DNA of 64,000 bases from Trichosphaerium sp. ATCC 40318. Its lineage: Eukaryota; Discosea; Flabellinia; Trichosidae. Shown here in pieces: positions 38,514 through 55,166 of the stretch (position 1 is the stretch's first letter; each line of letters starts with the position of its first letter). The stretch lies in NCBI GenBank assembly GCA_038496445.1, contig JALMLS010000072.1, positions 1 to 64,000 on the forward strand, read 5' to 3'. Position numbers and translations under genes: made by a program. The notes beneath the pieces were generated by a model. It was not told where the DNA came from. It was given only the letters and a program-made list of their open reading frames with translations, and made no database searches.

Positions 38514-40459
38514 GCACAGACAAACCTAAAGGTAAATAGAGAACATTTGAATCCATTGGAATACTAACGATATTTGCGCATAGTTATTTTGGTAAAGACG
38601 TCTACGTCCAACTTGGGATCGATTATTGCTGCTTTTGAACGCTGTGGAACAACCCCAGTTATCTCAACAGATCCAAAAGATATCGAAACAGCTGATCATG
38701 TTGTTGTACCTGGAGTTGGAACAGTCGGACAAGCTATGGCCGTCATTAATGAAACAAAAGTGAACAAAGTTTTATGTGAACGCATCAGAAAGGTATGTAC
38801 ATACTCCACTTACGTTGTTTTACTAATATACTTCTTCCTAAAGGGACTTCCTTGTCTGTTTGTATGTGTTGGCACTCAACTATTGTGTAATGATAGCGTG
38901 GAGAACCCAGGAGTACAGGTAAGATTTTAATGACCATGCATTTTGAAAGAAAAGTCTTGACACGATTTAGGGCCTCGGTATTATTGATACAACAGTCCAG
39001 CGATTCCCAGATACTGTGGTTGTACCACAACAAGGATGGAACAAAGTTTACGTTGAAGGAAAGAGTAACTATATTGATGAGGATGGCTATGCGTTCTTTT
39101 CAAACTCTTTTTGCTTGAGACACAAACCTAAGGATTGGACAGTTACAATGTGTACTCACGCAGGTCCATTTATTGCGTGCATGGTACGAACACTACTACC
39201 AATAGCCCAATGTCACTAAGCATTATAATTTTAGGAATACGGTGCTATCCTTGCTTGTCAATTCCATCCTGAACTCTCTGGCACTTTCGGTTACAGCGCA
39301 CTTCGAAACTGGTTGAAAAAATCAAAATCACTCGTAAAACCGTACACTATCAGAGGCGGCGAGGATATCATAATTGCAAAAGATGATGCTTCATCAAACC
39401 TTGCAAGAAGAGTAGTGCCTTGCTTAGATGTGAGGAACGGTGTTGTAGTAAAGGGTATACACCAACTTTTATTTCCATGTTTGTATTTAATTGCTAATTG
39501 GTTTTAGGTATTAAGTTTCAAGGACTTAAAGAAGCCGGTGATCCAGCCGAGCAAGCTGCAAAATACGAAAGAGATGGTGCTGATGAGTTAGTCATGTTAG
39601 ATGTCTCTGCAACACCTGAAGGCCGTAAAACATGTACGATTTTTTGAGCTTCATTGCTTTTTCTTATTGTTGTTTAGCTCTCGAGACAATCAGGATTATT
39701 CGTGGTCAACTGTCTATTCCACTCACTGTAGGTGGTGGTATAAGGACTGTTGATAACGCACGGGCAATTCTAGAGGCTGGCGCTGATAAAGGTATGTTAA
39801 TGGCACTCAGTCTAGAAGTTGTTTAACAATCTAACGCGTATTTTTTAGTATCCATCAACACAGCTGCTGTGAGAAACCCTCAAATTCTTACTGACCTTGC
39901 ACACCAATTCGGTCGTCAATGTACTGTTCTAGCCATTGATGCTTCGTCTTGTGGTGAGGGCAAATGGGAAGTTGTTGTCAAGTCTGGAAAAGAACGTACA
40001 GGCATGGATGTTATCGAATGGGCAAAATCTGCTGTAGAAAAAGGAGCAGGAGAGATCTTGCTTACTTCCTGGGACAGAGATGGCACCAAACAGGTACTAC
40101 AAAACGCCCTCACCTGTGTAATAATATTCGATGATAGGGATATGACATTGAGCTACTTAATGCTATGCGCAAGGCCGTGAGCGTTCCAATTGTTGCATCA
40201 GGTACAATTCTTTGAATGTTGTTAGTATACTGTTTTGTTTACGCTTTATCTTTAGGTGGTGTTGGAAACCCAAAAGATCTAGTCGATGGACTTAAAGCAG
40301 GAGCCGATGCTGTATTAGCTGCATCAATTTTTCACTACGGCGAGTATACGCCAAACCAAGTTAAAGATATTCTACAAAAAACCCATAAAATCAGACACGT
40401 TAATGTACGGTTGCTTTATTAATAACTCTTATCAACTAAAACTATTATTTCAGAAATGA
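38510..40459 (+). CDS. HIS7: HisH-HisF fusion (imidazole glycerol phosphate synthase)
   Basis: The bifunctional synthase converts PRFAR plus glutamine-derived ammonia to IGP and AICAR. The N-terminal glutaminase has the nucleophile in [10 protein letters not shown] and the His-x-Glu pair in [19 protein letters not shown]. The C-terminal (beta/alpha)8 cyclase has [15 protein letters not shown] and VLAIDAS with the two catalytic Asp residues, plus [47 protein letters not shown] and [10 protein letters not shown]. This is the standard eukaryotic HIS7 order. If a final intron (40405-40453) is removed, the frame ends KIRHVNK-stop with TGA overlapping the next ATG; without splicing it ends at 40422. 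About seven introns. Confidence 0.93.
40456..40459 (+). other. ATGA overlap created by splicing, HIS7 to HisIE
   Basis: Removing the GTACGG...TTCAG intron at 40405-40453 brings the HIS7 frame to AAA TGA at 40454/40457-40459, which overlaps ATG at 40456-40458. If the intron is kept, the HIS7 frame stops at 40420-40422, leaving only 33 nt before the next ATG. Either way the cistrons are too close for independent promoters. Confidence 0.7.
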
Positions 40460-42246
40460 TAGTTCCTTCAATCAGTATTAAAGGTGGAGAGGCTTTACAG
40501 CTGTCAATTGACGATCCAAGCGTCGTATTGGTAAATGCTGGTGATCCAGTTCCTCTAGCAAAGAAGTATGGTATTATTGGCGAAATAACAGTTTTTGACT
40601 TGGATGCTTCCATGGGCACTGGATCAAACGAATCGACCATCAAATCATTACTCAAGCTTGCAAATTGTAGAGTAGGAGGTGGTATTAACACTGTGAAAGC
40701 AGGTATTGATTGGTTGAACGCTGGAGGTAAGCAACTCGTTTGTTGTTGGCCAAGAGTACTTATGTTTTCTGTAGCCTTCAAGATAATTCTTGGGACCGCA
40801 TCAACTCCTGAAATTCTTGCAATGCTTCCTAAAGATAGAGTGGTCTCATCTTTAAAAGTAATGACAGGAGAAAATGAGGTCAGCAGCTGGAAGACTGATG
40901 ACGGCAAACTCTTTATTGAAAAACTTGAAGAACTCAAACCGTTCGTCTCTGGATTCCTCGTTACCTTTATTGAACACGAAAGGCGTATGGAAGGTATGGC
41001 CATAAATAAGTACAGCGCATTGTTCTAAGTTACATGATAAAGGGATTGATGTCACAATGGTGAGAAAACTGAAAGAAGCTGTTGGCAAAGCTCATGAATT
41101 AACTGTCGCTGGAGGCATTTCATCTGTTGGTGAAGTCAAATCTCTTGCTGACATGAAAGTACGACAATACAGTCTCGACGAAGACGCTTTTACTAAATTA
41201 TATTACTTTTTAGGTCAAAGCTCAAGTCGGTATGGCCATACACACAGGAAAGCTAAACCTAGGCGAGGCGTTTGGTAGCCTTATCATTTCTGATCGTCCG
41301 GATGGTTTGTTCCCAACCGTAGTCGTTAATGAGTACCAGCAAGCTCTTGGTTTTGTGTATTCGTCGAAAGAGAGTATAGCAAAAGCCGTGGAGATGCAAG
41401 CAGGTGTTTACTGGTCTAGAAAACGAGGACTTTGGATTAAGGTAAAAATCATTGATTCAAATTTTCATTGTTGACATCATTCAACTGCAGGGTCTCACTT
41501 CTGGTGCCACGCAAAAGCTCATTAGTATAAAAACCGATTGTGATACCGATTCTCTATGCTTTGTAGTCGAACAAAAAGGTACTAAAATAGCCCAAGAGCC
41601 TTCCTCGGAAACTCATCCCTTTTGTAGACCCTGGATTTTGTCACTTGAACAGAATGTCATGTTTTGGTCGTGGTACTGGTTTACCAGATCTCATGAATAC
41701 CCTAGAAAACAGGTACCATCATTAACAAGTTTAGTATCACATTAACATGTTTTTAAGGAAAATAAACGCACCCAAGGGATCGTACACAAAGAGACTTTTC
41801 GATGACCCTAAACTGCTTGATGCCAAAATTTTGGAAGAAGCCAATGAACTTATTGATGCTACAGAGAGAGAAAATATGATCGGTGAAGCCGCCGATGTTA
41901 TATACTTTACACTTGTCAAATGTGCCAAACACAACATTTCGTTGACGGACGTGGAAAAAGGTGCGGAAATTGTTTTGGAATTTTTTTTTGCGGAGAAATT
42001 TTGTCCCTGGTTTCTTTCTGACGTAACAATTTGTACCACACCATACGAGGCGTAGTTTGACTAGATTATCATTAAAATAGTCGTATGATGGGCTTTTAAA
42101 GGCGGTTTTAAAGTATTTTATCTAATAAGCCTTTAGAACTCGACAGACGCGCTAGAAAAGTATCTCGTAGAAAAGGAGACGCTAAGGAACATATTGTAAA
42201 ACAATTAGAAGCACACAGAAAACAACAACAAGAAGAATCTAAATAA
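40456..42246 (+). CDS. HIS4: Degenerate HisA barrel + HisI cyclohydrolase + HisE pyrophosphatase
   Basis: This is equivalent to the first two thirds of fungal HIS4. The N-terminal ~250 residues are a HisA-like barrel (VPSISIKGGEALQL, CRVGGGINTVKAGIDW, VAGGISSVGEVKSL), but both catalytic Asp positions are replaced, so isomerase activity is unlikely. HisI follows: DGLFPTVVVNEY, SIAKAVEMQAGVYWSR, WIKGLTSGATQ, DCDTDSL, GFCHLNRMSCFG. HisE ends the protein: SYTKRLFDDPKLLDAKILEEA, GEAADVIYFTLVKCAKH, and across a ~175 nt intron ELDRRARKVSRRKGDA. It performs steps 2 and 3. The C-terminus, QQQEESK, stops at TAA that overlaps the HisD start. In fungi HisD is fused here. Confidence 0.9.
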
Positions 42247-42248
42247 TG
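42244..42248 (+). other. TAATG stop/start overlap, HisIE to HisD-HisG
   Basis: The HisIE stop TAA (42244-42246) shares its last A with the ATG (42246-42248) of HisD-HisG. In fungal HIS4 this exact boundary is a fused linker, so the split here is at the domain boundary. Confidence 0.85.
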
Positions 42249-44973
42249 GCAACAAGAAACCTTAAAATCGTTACAGAAAGCGACGTAGCTGCTATTAGCA
42301 CTAAAACTGATCCTGTCAGCCCAGAAACACTCGGTAAAGCCGCACAAATCGTCGCAGACGTTCGCAAACGTGGTGATGAGGCTTTACAAGAGTATGCCGT
42401 TAAATTTGGAGACCTGAAGGTATGAATCACTTTCAAAACGCTGTGCGTTCACACTTTTCGCTAAACATCGTCATCAGGAAGGCGAAAGCATGATAGTTCC
42501 AAAGGAGGACCTCAAAAAAGCCTTTGAAGCTCTAGACAAAGAACAACAAGAAATGTTGAATCGCGTTGCCTCGAGGTATTTTTTTGGCCTACTTTTTTTG
42601 AATTGAAAGTTTTTTTCAAATGTTTCCACGTGTCTAACCCTTGTTAAGGATCAGAACCTTTGCGCAAGCACAGAGAAGTAGTGTCACAAACATGACACAA
42701 CAAATTGACGGTGGAAGCGCTGGGCACTATGTTGATCCAGTAGAATCTGCCGGTTGTTATGCACCAGTACGCCATTATTCATTTTTAATTGCTCGAGTCT
42801 AATGTACGATTAAGGGTGGTCGCTACCCATTGCCTTCGAGCGTGTTGATGACATGTATTACCGCACGTGTTGCTGGCGTTAAGAACGTTTGGGTCGCTTC
42901 TCCAAAGCCACAACAAATCACAAAGGTAGGCTATTTTAAATCAAGTCTCAGAGTCTTACTTTCATTAGGCTGCTGCATATGTCGCTAACGCAGATTCTCT
43001 TCTTTGTGTTGGCGGAGCTCAAGCCATCGCTGCTTTGGCTCACGGCACAGCTACCATTCCAGCATGTGATGCAGTAGTAGGACCAGGAAATGCTTTTGTA
43101 ACTGGTACACACTTATTTTTCTCATTACTGGATTAATTTCTGTTTTAGCTGCCAAACAACTCATTGCTGGTAACGTTGCTATCGATACCTTGGCTGGGCC
43201 TTCAGAATGCTTAGTAATCGCTGACGAACAGGCAAACCCAGCAATCGTAGCTGCTGACCTTTTGGCTCAGGCTGAACACGATACTGACGCTAGAGCTATA
43301 CTCATTGCGCTTTCTCAAAAAGTAGCTGATGATGTTGACGCAGAGATCTCAAAGCAACTCGAGACCCTCCCTACAAAAGAAGTCGCTGCTGCAGCTTTAA
43401 AGAACAGTTTCTGTCTTATTGCTAAATCAAGAGAAGATGCTGCCAAACTCGCAAATCAAATCGCCCCAGAGCACTTAGAACTCCACGTTCAGCGTACACA
43501 CGAACTTGAGCGCAAAGTACAACACTACGGTGGTCTATTTATCGGTCAAGGCGCAGGCGAAGTCCTTGGTGATTACGGTGCTGGTCCAAACCACGTACTA
43601 CCAACACGTGGAGCAGCACGTTCTTCTGGCGGTCTATCAGTTTTCACATTTTTGCGTATTCGCACGTGGATGAATATTACAAATCTTCATGGTACGTAAA
43701 TTCTCCAAGAGTTTTGGTTTCTTCGTATGCTTTGTACTGGATTAACGTGTTTCCTTTAGCTGCAGAAAAGCAAATTAACGATAGTGTTATGCTTGCTCGC
43801 TTAGAAGGTCTTGAAGGACATGCTAGAGCCGCTGAGAAGCGTCTAGAACTCGTTAAAGATGAAAGTGTTCTTCCACCATCTGTTCTCAGAATGGGACTAC
43901 CAAAGGGAAGAATGGAACAACAGCTCATTAAGATTCTAGGAGGTACGCTTGTTTTTGAGTTTGTAGCGGTGTTTTTTTCCCTTTTTCTAAGATTGGATTG
44001 TAGACGGCGGTATTAAGATTGAAGTACCACCTAGAGGTTACAGACCTTCTATTTCACTAGACGGTGTTGATGTAAAGATGCTCAAGCCTAGAAATATTGT
44101 TGAAATGATCTCCGTCGGTTCTCGTGACGTTGGTTTTAGTGGCAGAGATCTTGTCGAAGAATTAAATGCTAATGTCAAGTTTGAAATGGATCTCAAGCTC
44201 AACCCAGTCAAGATAGTAGCAGCCGCACCTCATGATTTATTGGTTCAAGACGCAAACGCACCACATGGATGGAGACTTAAGGACTTGAATAGAGTACGTT
44301 TCTACTCAACAATTTTGAGATACTAATTTTACTATTTTTTAGCCATACCGTGTTGCCACTGAATACACTACCATTACTGCAAAGTGGATTAAAGAAAACA
44401 ATCTCAATGCTACCCTCGTACACACTCGTGGATCTACCGAGGTGTTCCCACCAGAGGATGCTGACTTTATTGTCGACAACACAGCAACTGGCTCTACACT
44501 GAAGGCTAATAAGCTAGAAATCTTTGACATCTTAATGAGATCTACTACTTGTATGTTCTCTAACGCCGAAGCTTCTGAAGACCCTCACAAGCGTAAGATC
44601 ATTGATACACTGAAATCTACCATAGAAGCAGGTACGCGAGTTACTACACACGTTTTTGTTTTCAGCAACTAAATGTTGCATTAGTTCTCACTGCTAGACC
44701 ACGCTACATGTGCGAATTCCATCTTGAAGAACACAGACTCGAAAGCGCATTGGTAACACTGCCTTGCATGCGGTCACCTACCGTTCACCAACTTGTTGGC
44801 GACAAGAACGGTTACTCTCTAAGAATCTGTTCAGACATGGTACATCTCTATCTTTACTGTTAATGTCTTCAAACCTAACAAATACTTAGAACCCACACAA
44901 ACTCATCAAAGCAATTAAAAGAGCTGGAGGACAAGATATAGTCATAACTAAGCCGCTTTTCGTCATCCCATAA
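42246..44973 (+). CDS. HisD-HisG fusion (histidinol dehydrogenase + ATP phosphoribosyltransferase)
   Basis: HisD catalyses the last two oxidations and HisG the first, committed step. HisD motifs: [73 protein letters not shown] (catalytic Glu-His) and [17 protein letters not shown]. HisD runs into its C-terminal helix ([19 protein letters not shown]) and, with no stop and no intron, into His[45 protein letters not shown], and the HisG_C domain ([32 protein letters not shown]). The HisD-HisG junction lies inside one exon (43760-43940). This fusion is not an arrangement I know. About nine introns. Confidence 0.9.
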
Positions 44974-45057
44974 GACCCACGATAATACAAAAAACCAAAT
45001 AAAAAAACCCAAAAACCATTTAAAAAAATACAACATAAAAAAAAAGCCAACCATCAA
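44974..45057 (+). other. A-rich intercistronic leader before HisC
   Basis: 84 nt between the HisD-HisG stop and the HisC start, almost without G and with several A runs of five to nine. It is the only gap of any size within the cluster. It could be a 5' leader from a separate promoter, an unstructured poly(A)-rich ribosome entry or scanning segment, or a trans-splicing spacer. The choice is inference. Confidence 0.5.
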
Positions 45058-47424
45058 ATGAGCGATAATTCACTTGACTTTATCCGACAAGACCTACCAG
45101 ACCTCAAGGTCTACTCCCCAATCAAGCCTCTGGAAGACAGAGCCGTTCAATTTGGCTTCTCAGTCGAGGCACGTGCACAAAATCAAAAAAAAAACTGGGC
45201 TTCGAAATTAACTGAAAGAAATAGGAGCTAGCCAAATTGGATGCCAACGAAAACGCTCACGGCCCACCTAAGGGTCTCGTAGAGAAACTTAAAACTATCA
45301 ACTATCACATTTACCCTGATCCAAGCCAAATCAAGCTTCGCGAAGGACTATCAGCAGTGGCTGGCATTCCTGCAGATCAAATCGTTGCTGGCGCTGGCGC
45401 TGACGAATCAATTGATTTGGTACTCAAAGTAGTTGGTCCAAACCGACCAATTATCATTACAAGTCCTACATTCTCAATGTACAAGTACTTTTCGGTACCA
45501 TACAATCAAAGTGTCATTAACGTGCAAAGGCTAAGTACGTTCAAACTTTTCGTGTATTTTTTTTTGGGTTGCAAGTATTCTCGTTTCTTGAATCTTGTTC
45601 TCTAGCTCACTTCTACTATTTAGTGCCTAGCTTTGAATTGGATGTACCAGGTATAATTAAGGCCATTAACGAGCACAAACCTGGCGCTGTATTCATTACG
45701 AATCCAAACAACCCTACTGGCAACATTGTAAAAGATGATGTCATAGTACAGCTCTGTGCAGTATGCAAAAAAACAAATTTATCCATCTATTCTCGCGTCT
45801 AACATGTCATCGAAATAGGAAAGCCGAAAGACTCGTACACTTGTTGTTATAGATGAGGCGTATTGCGAATTTGGTGGAAATGACTGTGTACCTTTATTGA
45901 AAGATAATGCCAACTTGGTCCTCTTACGGACATTCAGGTATGTCTATTGATGCAATTTTATTCAAATTCCTTTACTAAGCAAGCTTAGCAAATGGTCAGG
46001 ACTAGCTGGCTTACGCATTGGATACTCCATAAGCGCAAAGGCAATCGCCAATGTAATGATGTCTATCAAACAACCATACAACATTAGTGTTGCTGCTGAT
46101 GTTGCGGGACGCTACGCTCTAGAAAAGCGTGATGAACTTCTGGCCACCTGCGCTCAATTAATGTACGACTATTATAAAATACATCCTTGCCTTACAAAGT
46201 TATAGTAAGGAACGAGATCGCATGGTATCTCTGCTTGCTGAATTTTCCGATTTGATTCAACCGCTCCCAACGTACTCTAATTTTGTTCTATTCACTGTCA
46301 CTGGCGGCAATAAAGTTGCAAAACAACTACATGATGACTTGGAAAGACTTGGAGTGCTTATACGGTACTATGGCGGCAAACCAATCCTACAAAACTACAT
46401 CAGGTAATTTTTTTGACAACAAAAAACACTAAAGAACACCAGTCACGACTATCAAACTCACTTTTTTTAGAATATCTGCTGGACGCTCTGGAGATACTGA
46501 CAAGCTCATAGCGGCAATGCGATTGCTCCGCGATTCAAAAATACGAGAGAAAGTGACGAAACCAAAGGCCGTAAGTCCTGTTGCCAATACGAATTTGCTT
46601 TAGCTGCAATATCATAGTTTTTTATTTCTTATTCTATTGCTTAGATAATATTTGACATGGATGGTGTTTTGGCTGAAGTGTCGTCCTCATACCGTCAAGC
46701 GATCATCCACACTTGCAAGCATTTTGGAGCGAATATCACACGTGATGACATTGCTGAAAAGAAGGCATCTTCTGGTTTCAATAATGACTGGGATTTATCT
46801 CTTGCACTTATCACTGAACATGTTAAAGAAAATGTGCCATCTTTCCAACAAGTCAAAGATGTATTCCAAGACCTTTACCTTGGCACTGACGAAAAAAAGG
46901 GATTCTACACAACAGAGTCTCTCATACCTTCTAAATCCTTACTGGCATTTTGTGCTAACAAGGTACCACTTGCTATTGTAACTGGAAGACCAAAGGACGA
47001 AGCAAAACTGTACGCTCAAATTGAAAATCAAAAACACAAATTCTTATGTTTTGTTTTAGGTTCCTAGATCTATACGGCATTGGTGACTACTTCGGTCATG
47101 CAGTGTGTATGGAAGATACAGAAAAAGGCAAACCTGATCCTCAACCCGTTAAAAAAGCTCTGGATCTTCTTGGAATCACAGCAGGCAAAGATGGTGCGCG
47201 TTTTGTTCTACAAACCAACATTGACATTTTCATTTTTAGTAATCATGATTGGTGACACTCCGGATGACTCAAGAGCAGCTGTTGCAGCTGGGATAGTCGG
47301 ACTGGGTATTTTACCACCACATGATAAGGCAAACAAAAAACTTGCTGCTGTAATGACATCAGATAGTGTTGGTGCTACCTACGTTCTCCAAGACTTGAAT
47401 GAATTGCGACTACTCTTGTCGTAA
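45058..47424 (+). CDS. HisC-HAD phosphatase fusion (histidinol-phosphate aminotransferase + phosphatase)
   Basis: The N-terminal PLP aminotransferase has LDANENAHGPP, YPDPSQIKLRE, GAGADESIDL, ITNPNNPTGN, VVIDEAYCEF and LRTFSKWSGLAGLRIGY with the PLP lysine in TFSK. It is joined in frame across an intron near 46573-46645 to a HAD phosphatase: FDMDGVLAEVSSSYRQA (motif I, DxD), LAIVTGRPKDEA (II), GKPDPQPVKKA (III) and VMIGDTPDDSRAA (IV). Together the domains make histidinol phosphate and presumably dephosphorylate it to histidinol. The phosphatase role is inferred from the fusion and context. The HAD type resembles the subfamily IA clade seen in some archaea, cyanobacteria and stramenopiles. Possible GC-AG intron after SVE. 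Confidence 0.9.
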
Positions 47425-47459
47425 ATAAAAAACAATTTTTCTTTCAACGAGTCTTTCAT

Positions 47460-47962
47460 TGGTTTTTCGTATATTACAGGCCATTTACACTGTCTCGTTC
47501 GCATTTCACATTGCTGGTCACCAAAAAGCAACTGAGACAATCCAAGTACTTCTTTGTGTAACAAACGTGAAGGTGTTTACGTTCCTCAAACACACCAAAC
47601 TCAAAGTGGGGTATTTCCGTGTAGAAAAGAGCAACAAGAATTACTGTTGGTTAATTTGAATTTATTACTATTATTGTGGTTAATTACTAGTATTTGTAAT
47701 ATTCAAGTACGCTGCAGTTTTCAAAGTAAAGGCGATTGGTCATAAATCTACAACCTCACGCTATTCGTTTGCTGGAAACTACTTTTGTATTGAGTCAGGA
47801 ATAGCTTGTGAAACATTGGGAATTTTCAGTTGTTGTGGAGTTTGTCGGAGCGTATCGATCAACATCACACTTCCAGAACGCGCAATTATAGATCAACCAA
47901 TAATGATACAAGGTGATCTTAATATTGTCAGTCAGGCAACACGCTCTTCCTGTAATAAGTAG
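47460..47962 (+). pseudogene. Possible arrestin-like remnant
   Basis: No ATG-started gene is seen, but a spliced frame reads GVYVPQTHQTQSGVFPCRKE, then YAAVFKVKAIG, and NYFCIESGIACETLGIFSCC, then INITLPERAIIDQPIMIQGDL before TAG. The order of a VFP-type strand, a Y-x-x-F-x-V-K-A strand and an I-x-L-x-x-x-x-x-I-x-x-x-I strand resembles arrestin-fold proteins. Upstream frames conflict (shift near 47560), so it appears truncated and broken. Identification is weak; it may be a lineage-specific gene with an unseen first exon. Confidence 0.25.
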
Positions 47963-48443
47963 GTACTTTAGGTGCAAGGTGGCCGTTGTTTGTTTTCGTG
48001 CATAGTTTTTATTCAGGAGCGTATCTAGTTTTAAGCACAACGCATTGACTGCTATAATGCAGCGACGTTAGGGTATTTTTAGCAAACATACCTGGTGCTA
48101 ACACTACCGAGTACATGCTTGCATGGCTACATGCGTTCTGTGCCAGTTCCTAACAAATGCAAGAAAATTCTGATTTTTACCATTTTCAATTTTTGAGGTC
48201 AGAATTTTTCATGAGATTTTCTCACGAACACCAACAGGTACATGACCCAATCCTCTGGTACAAACATTCAACACCCTATGCTAACATATCAGATGTATGC
48301 CTTTTGTGAAAAAGTAGTTCTTGGTGCACAAACGCTAACTTTTTGTACAGTTGCACGGCAAAAAATTTTTTGCAATGTCACATTTTTCGATTTTTGGCAT
48401 CACTGACCTCTCCACCATGCATAAAACGTTGCAAAAAGGTATT
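47963..48443. other. Intergenic, nothing recognised
   Basis: AT-rich sequence with no supported gene. It separates the arrestin-like remnant from the tRNA gene. Confidence 0.5.
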
Positions 48444-48514
48444 GGGCCTTGCCTGGAATCGAACCAGGGCCACTTGAACCCAAATCAAGTATTTTACCAC
48501 TTAACTACAAGGCC
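48444..48514 (-). tRNA. tRNA-Pro (TGG anticodon)
   Basis: The minus strand folds as a complete 71-nt cloverleaf: acceptor stem GGCCTTG/CAAGGCC, a D arm with AGTTAAGTGGTAA, anticodon stem CTTGA/TCAAG with loop TTTGGGT (anticodon TGG, reading CCA), and T arm CCTGG-TTCGATT-CCAGG. The B-box consensus GGTTCGATTCC is intact and there is no intron. No other tRNA gene was seen in the window. Confidence 0.93.
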
Positions 48515-49088
48515 GTTATTGATAGTTATAACCTTGCCAAAAACTTTTGTTCCAAAAAATTACTAGCAAAACTCGAATATTGGTACCTTCAATTTGCTTG
48601 AAACCGCCTGTATCCGCTTTAATTAACTGCGCCATAATATATTTGAATATAGTAATCACTTTATACGCTCATTACGGTTCATACAACTTTTGTTTTCTAC
48701 AAAAACGTTAATTTAACCCTAAAACGCTTTAAATATTATTAGTAACGTACGTTAGTAACAAATGAAGACACGCTGTGGGTTAGATAGAATTAAAAACGTA
48801 TTTAATTGTGATCCAAAAAAAAGTCAATGACAATCTTAACCAGCGCCACTACATTGATTCCAATAGGCTAAACACTTAAATTAGTGCGTTTAAAAGACAT
48901 TGAAAGGTTTGAACGCGTAAATTATGCCTGTATAGCACAGAAAGTTTAAACATTGCATGTACAGCAATACCTACGCGTAGCGATGCAAAAAAGGAAGGTT
49001 TAAAACGCTTCTGTAGAGTAGCGAGATTTCTTGTTGAAATTTGGGATTTTTTATGTACAAGTTTATTTTATTGTTTTTTTACAACCTT
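48515..49088. other. Intergenic, nothing recognised
   Basis: AT-rich stretch between the tRNA and the ABCC stop codon. TTTAAACGC/AAAACGCTT-like words recur, but no repeat unit or gene could be defined. Confidence 0.5.

Positions 49089-55166
<6,078 letters not shown>

Noticed and set aside
38490-42250. Programmed frameshifting giving one polyprotein
   Set aside because: Each junction has a usable ATG overlapping the stop and no slippery heptamer was seen; kept only as an alternative to test.
44875-45057. Minus-strand hydrophobic frame opposite the A-rich leader
   Set aside because: It is the complement of poly(A) tracts (Phe/Lys-biased) and overlaps the HisG coding exon.
36341-47424. Bacterial contamination or recent bacterial transfer as the source of the his cluster
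   Set aside because: Each cistron contains introns with the same GTACG donors as neighbouring genes, and HisHF and HisA*IE have eukaryotic HIS7/HIS4 architectures.
48351-48566. Plus-strand frame across the tRNA gene
   Set aside because: It runs through a complete cloverleaf on the other strand and shows no protein homology.
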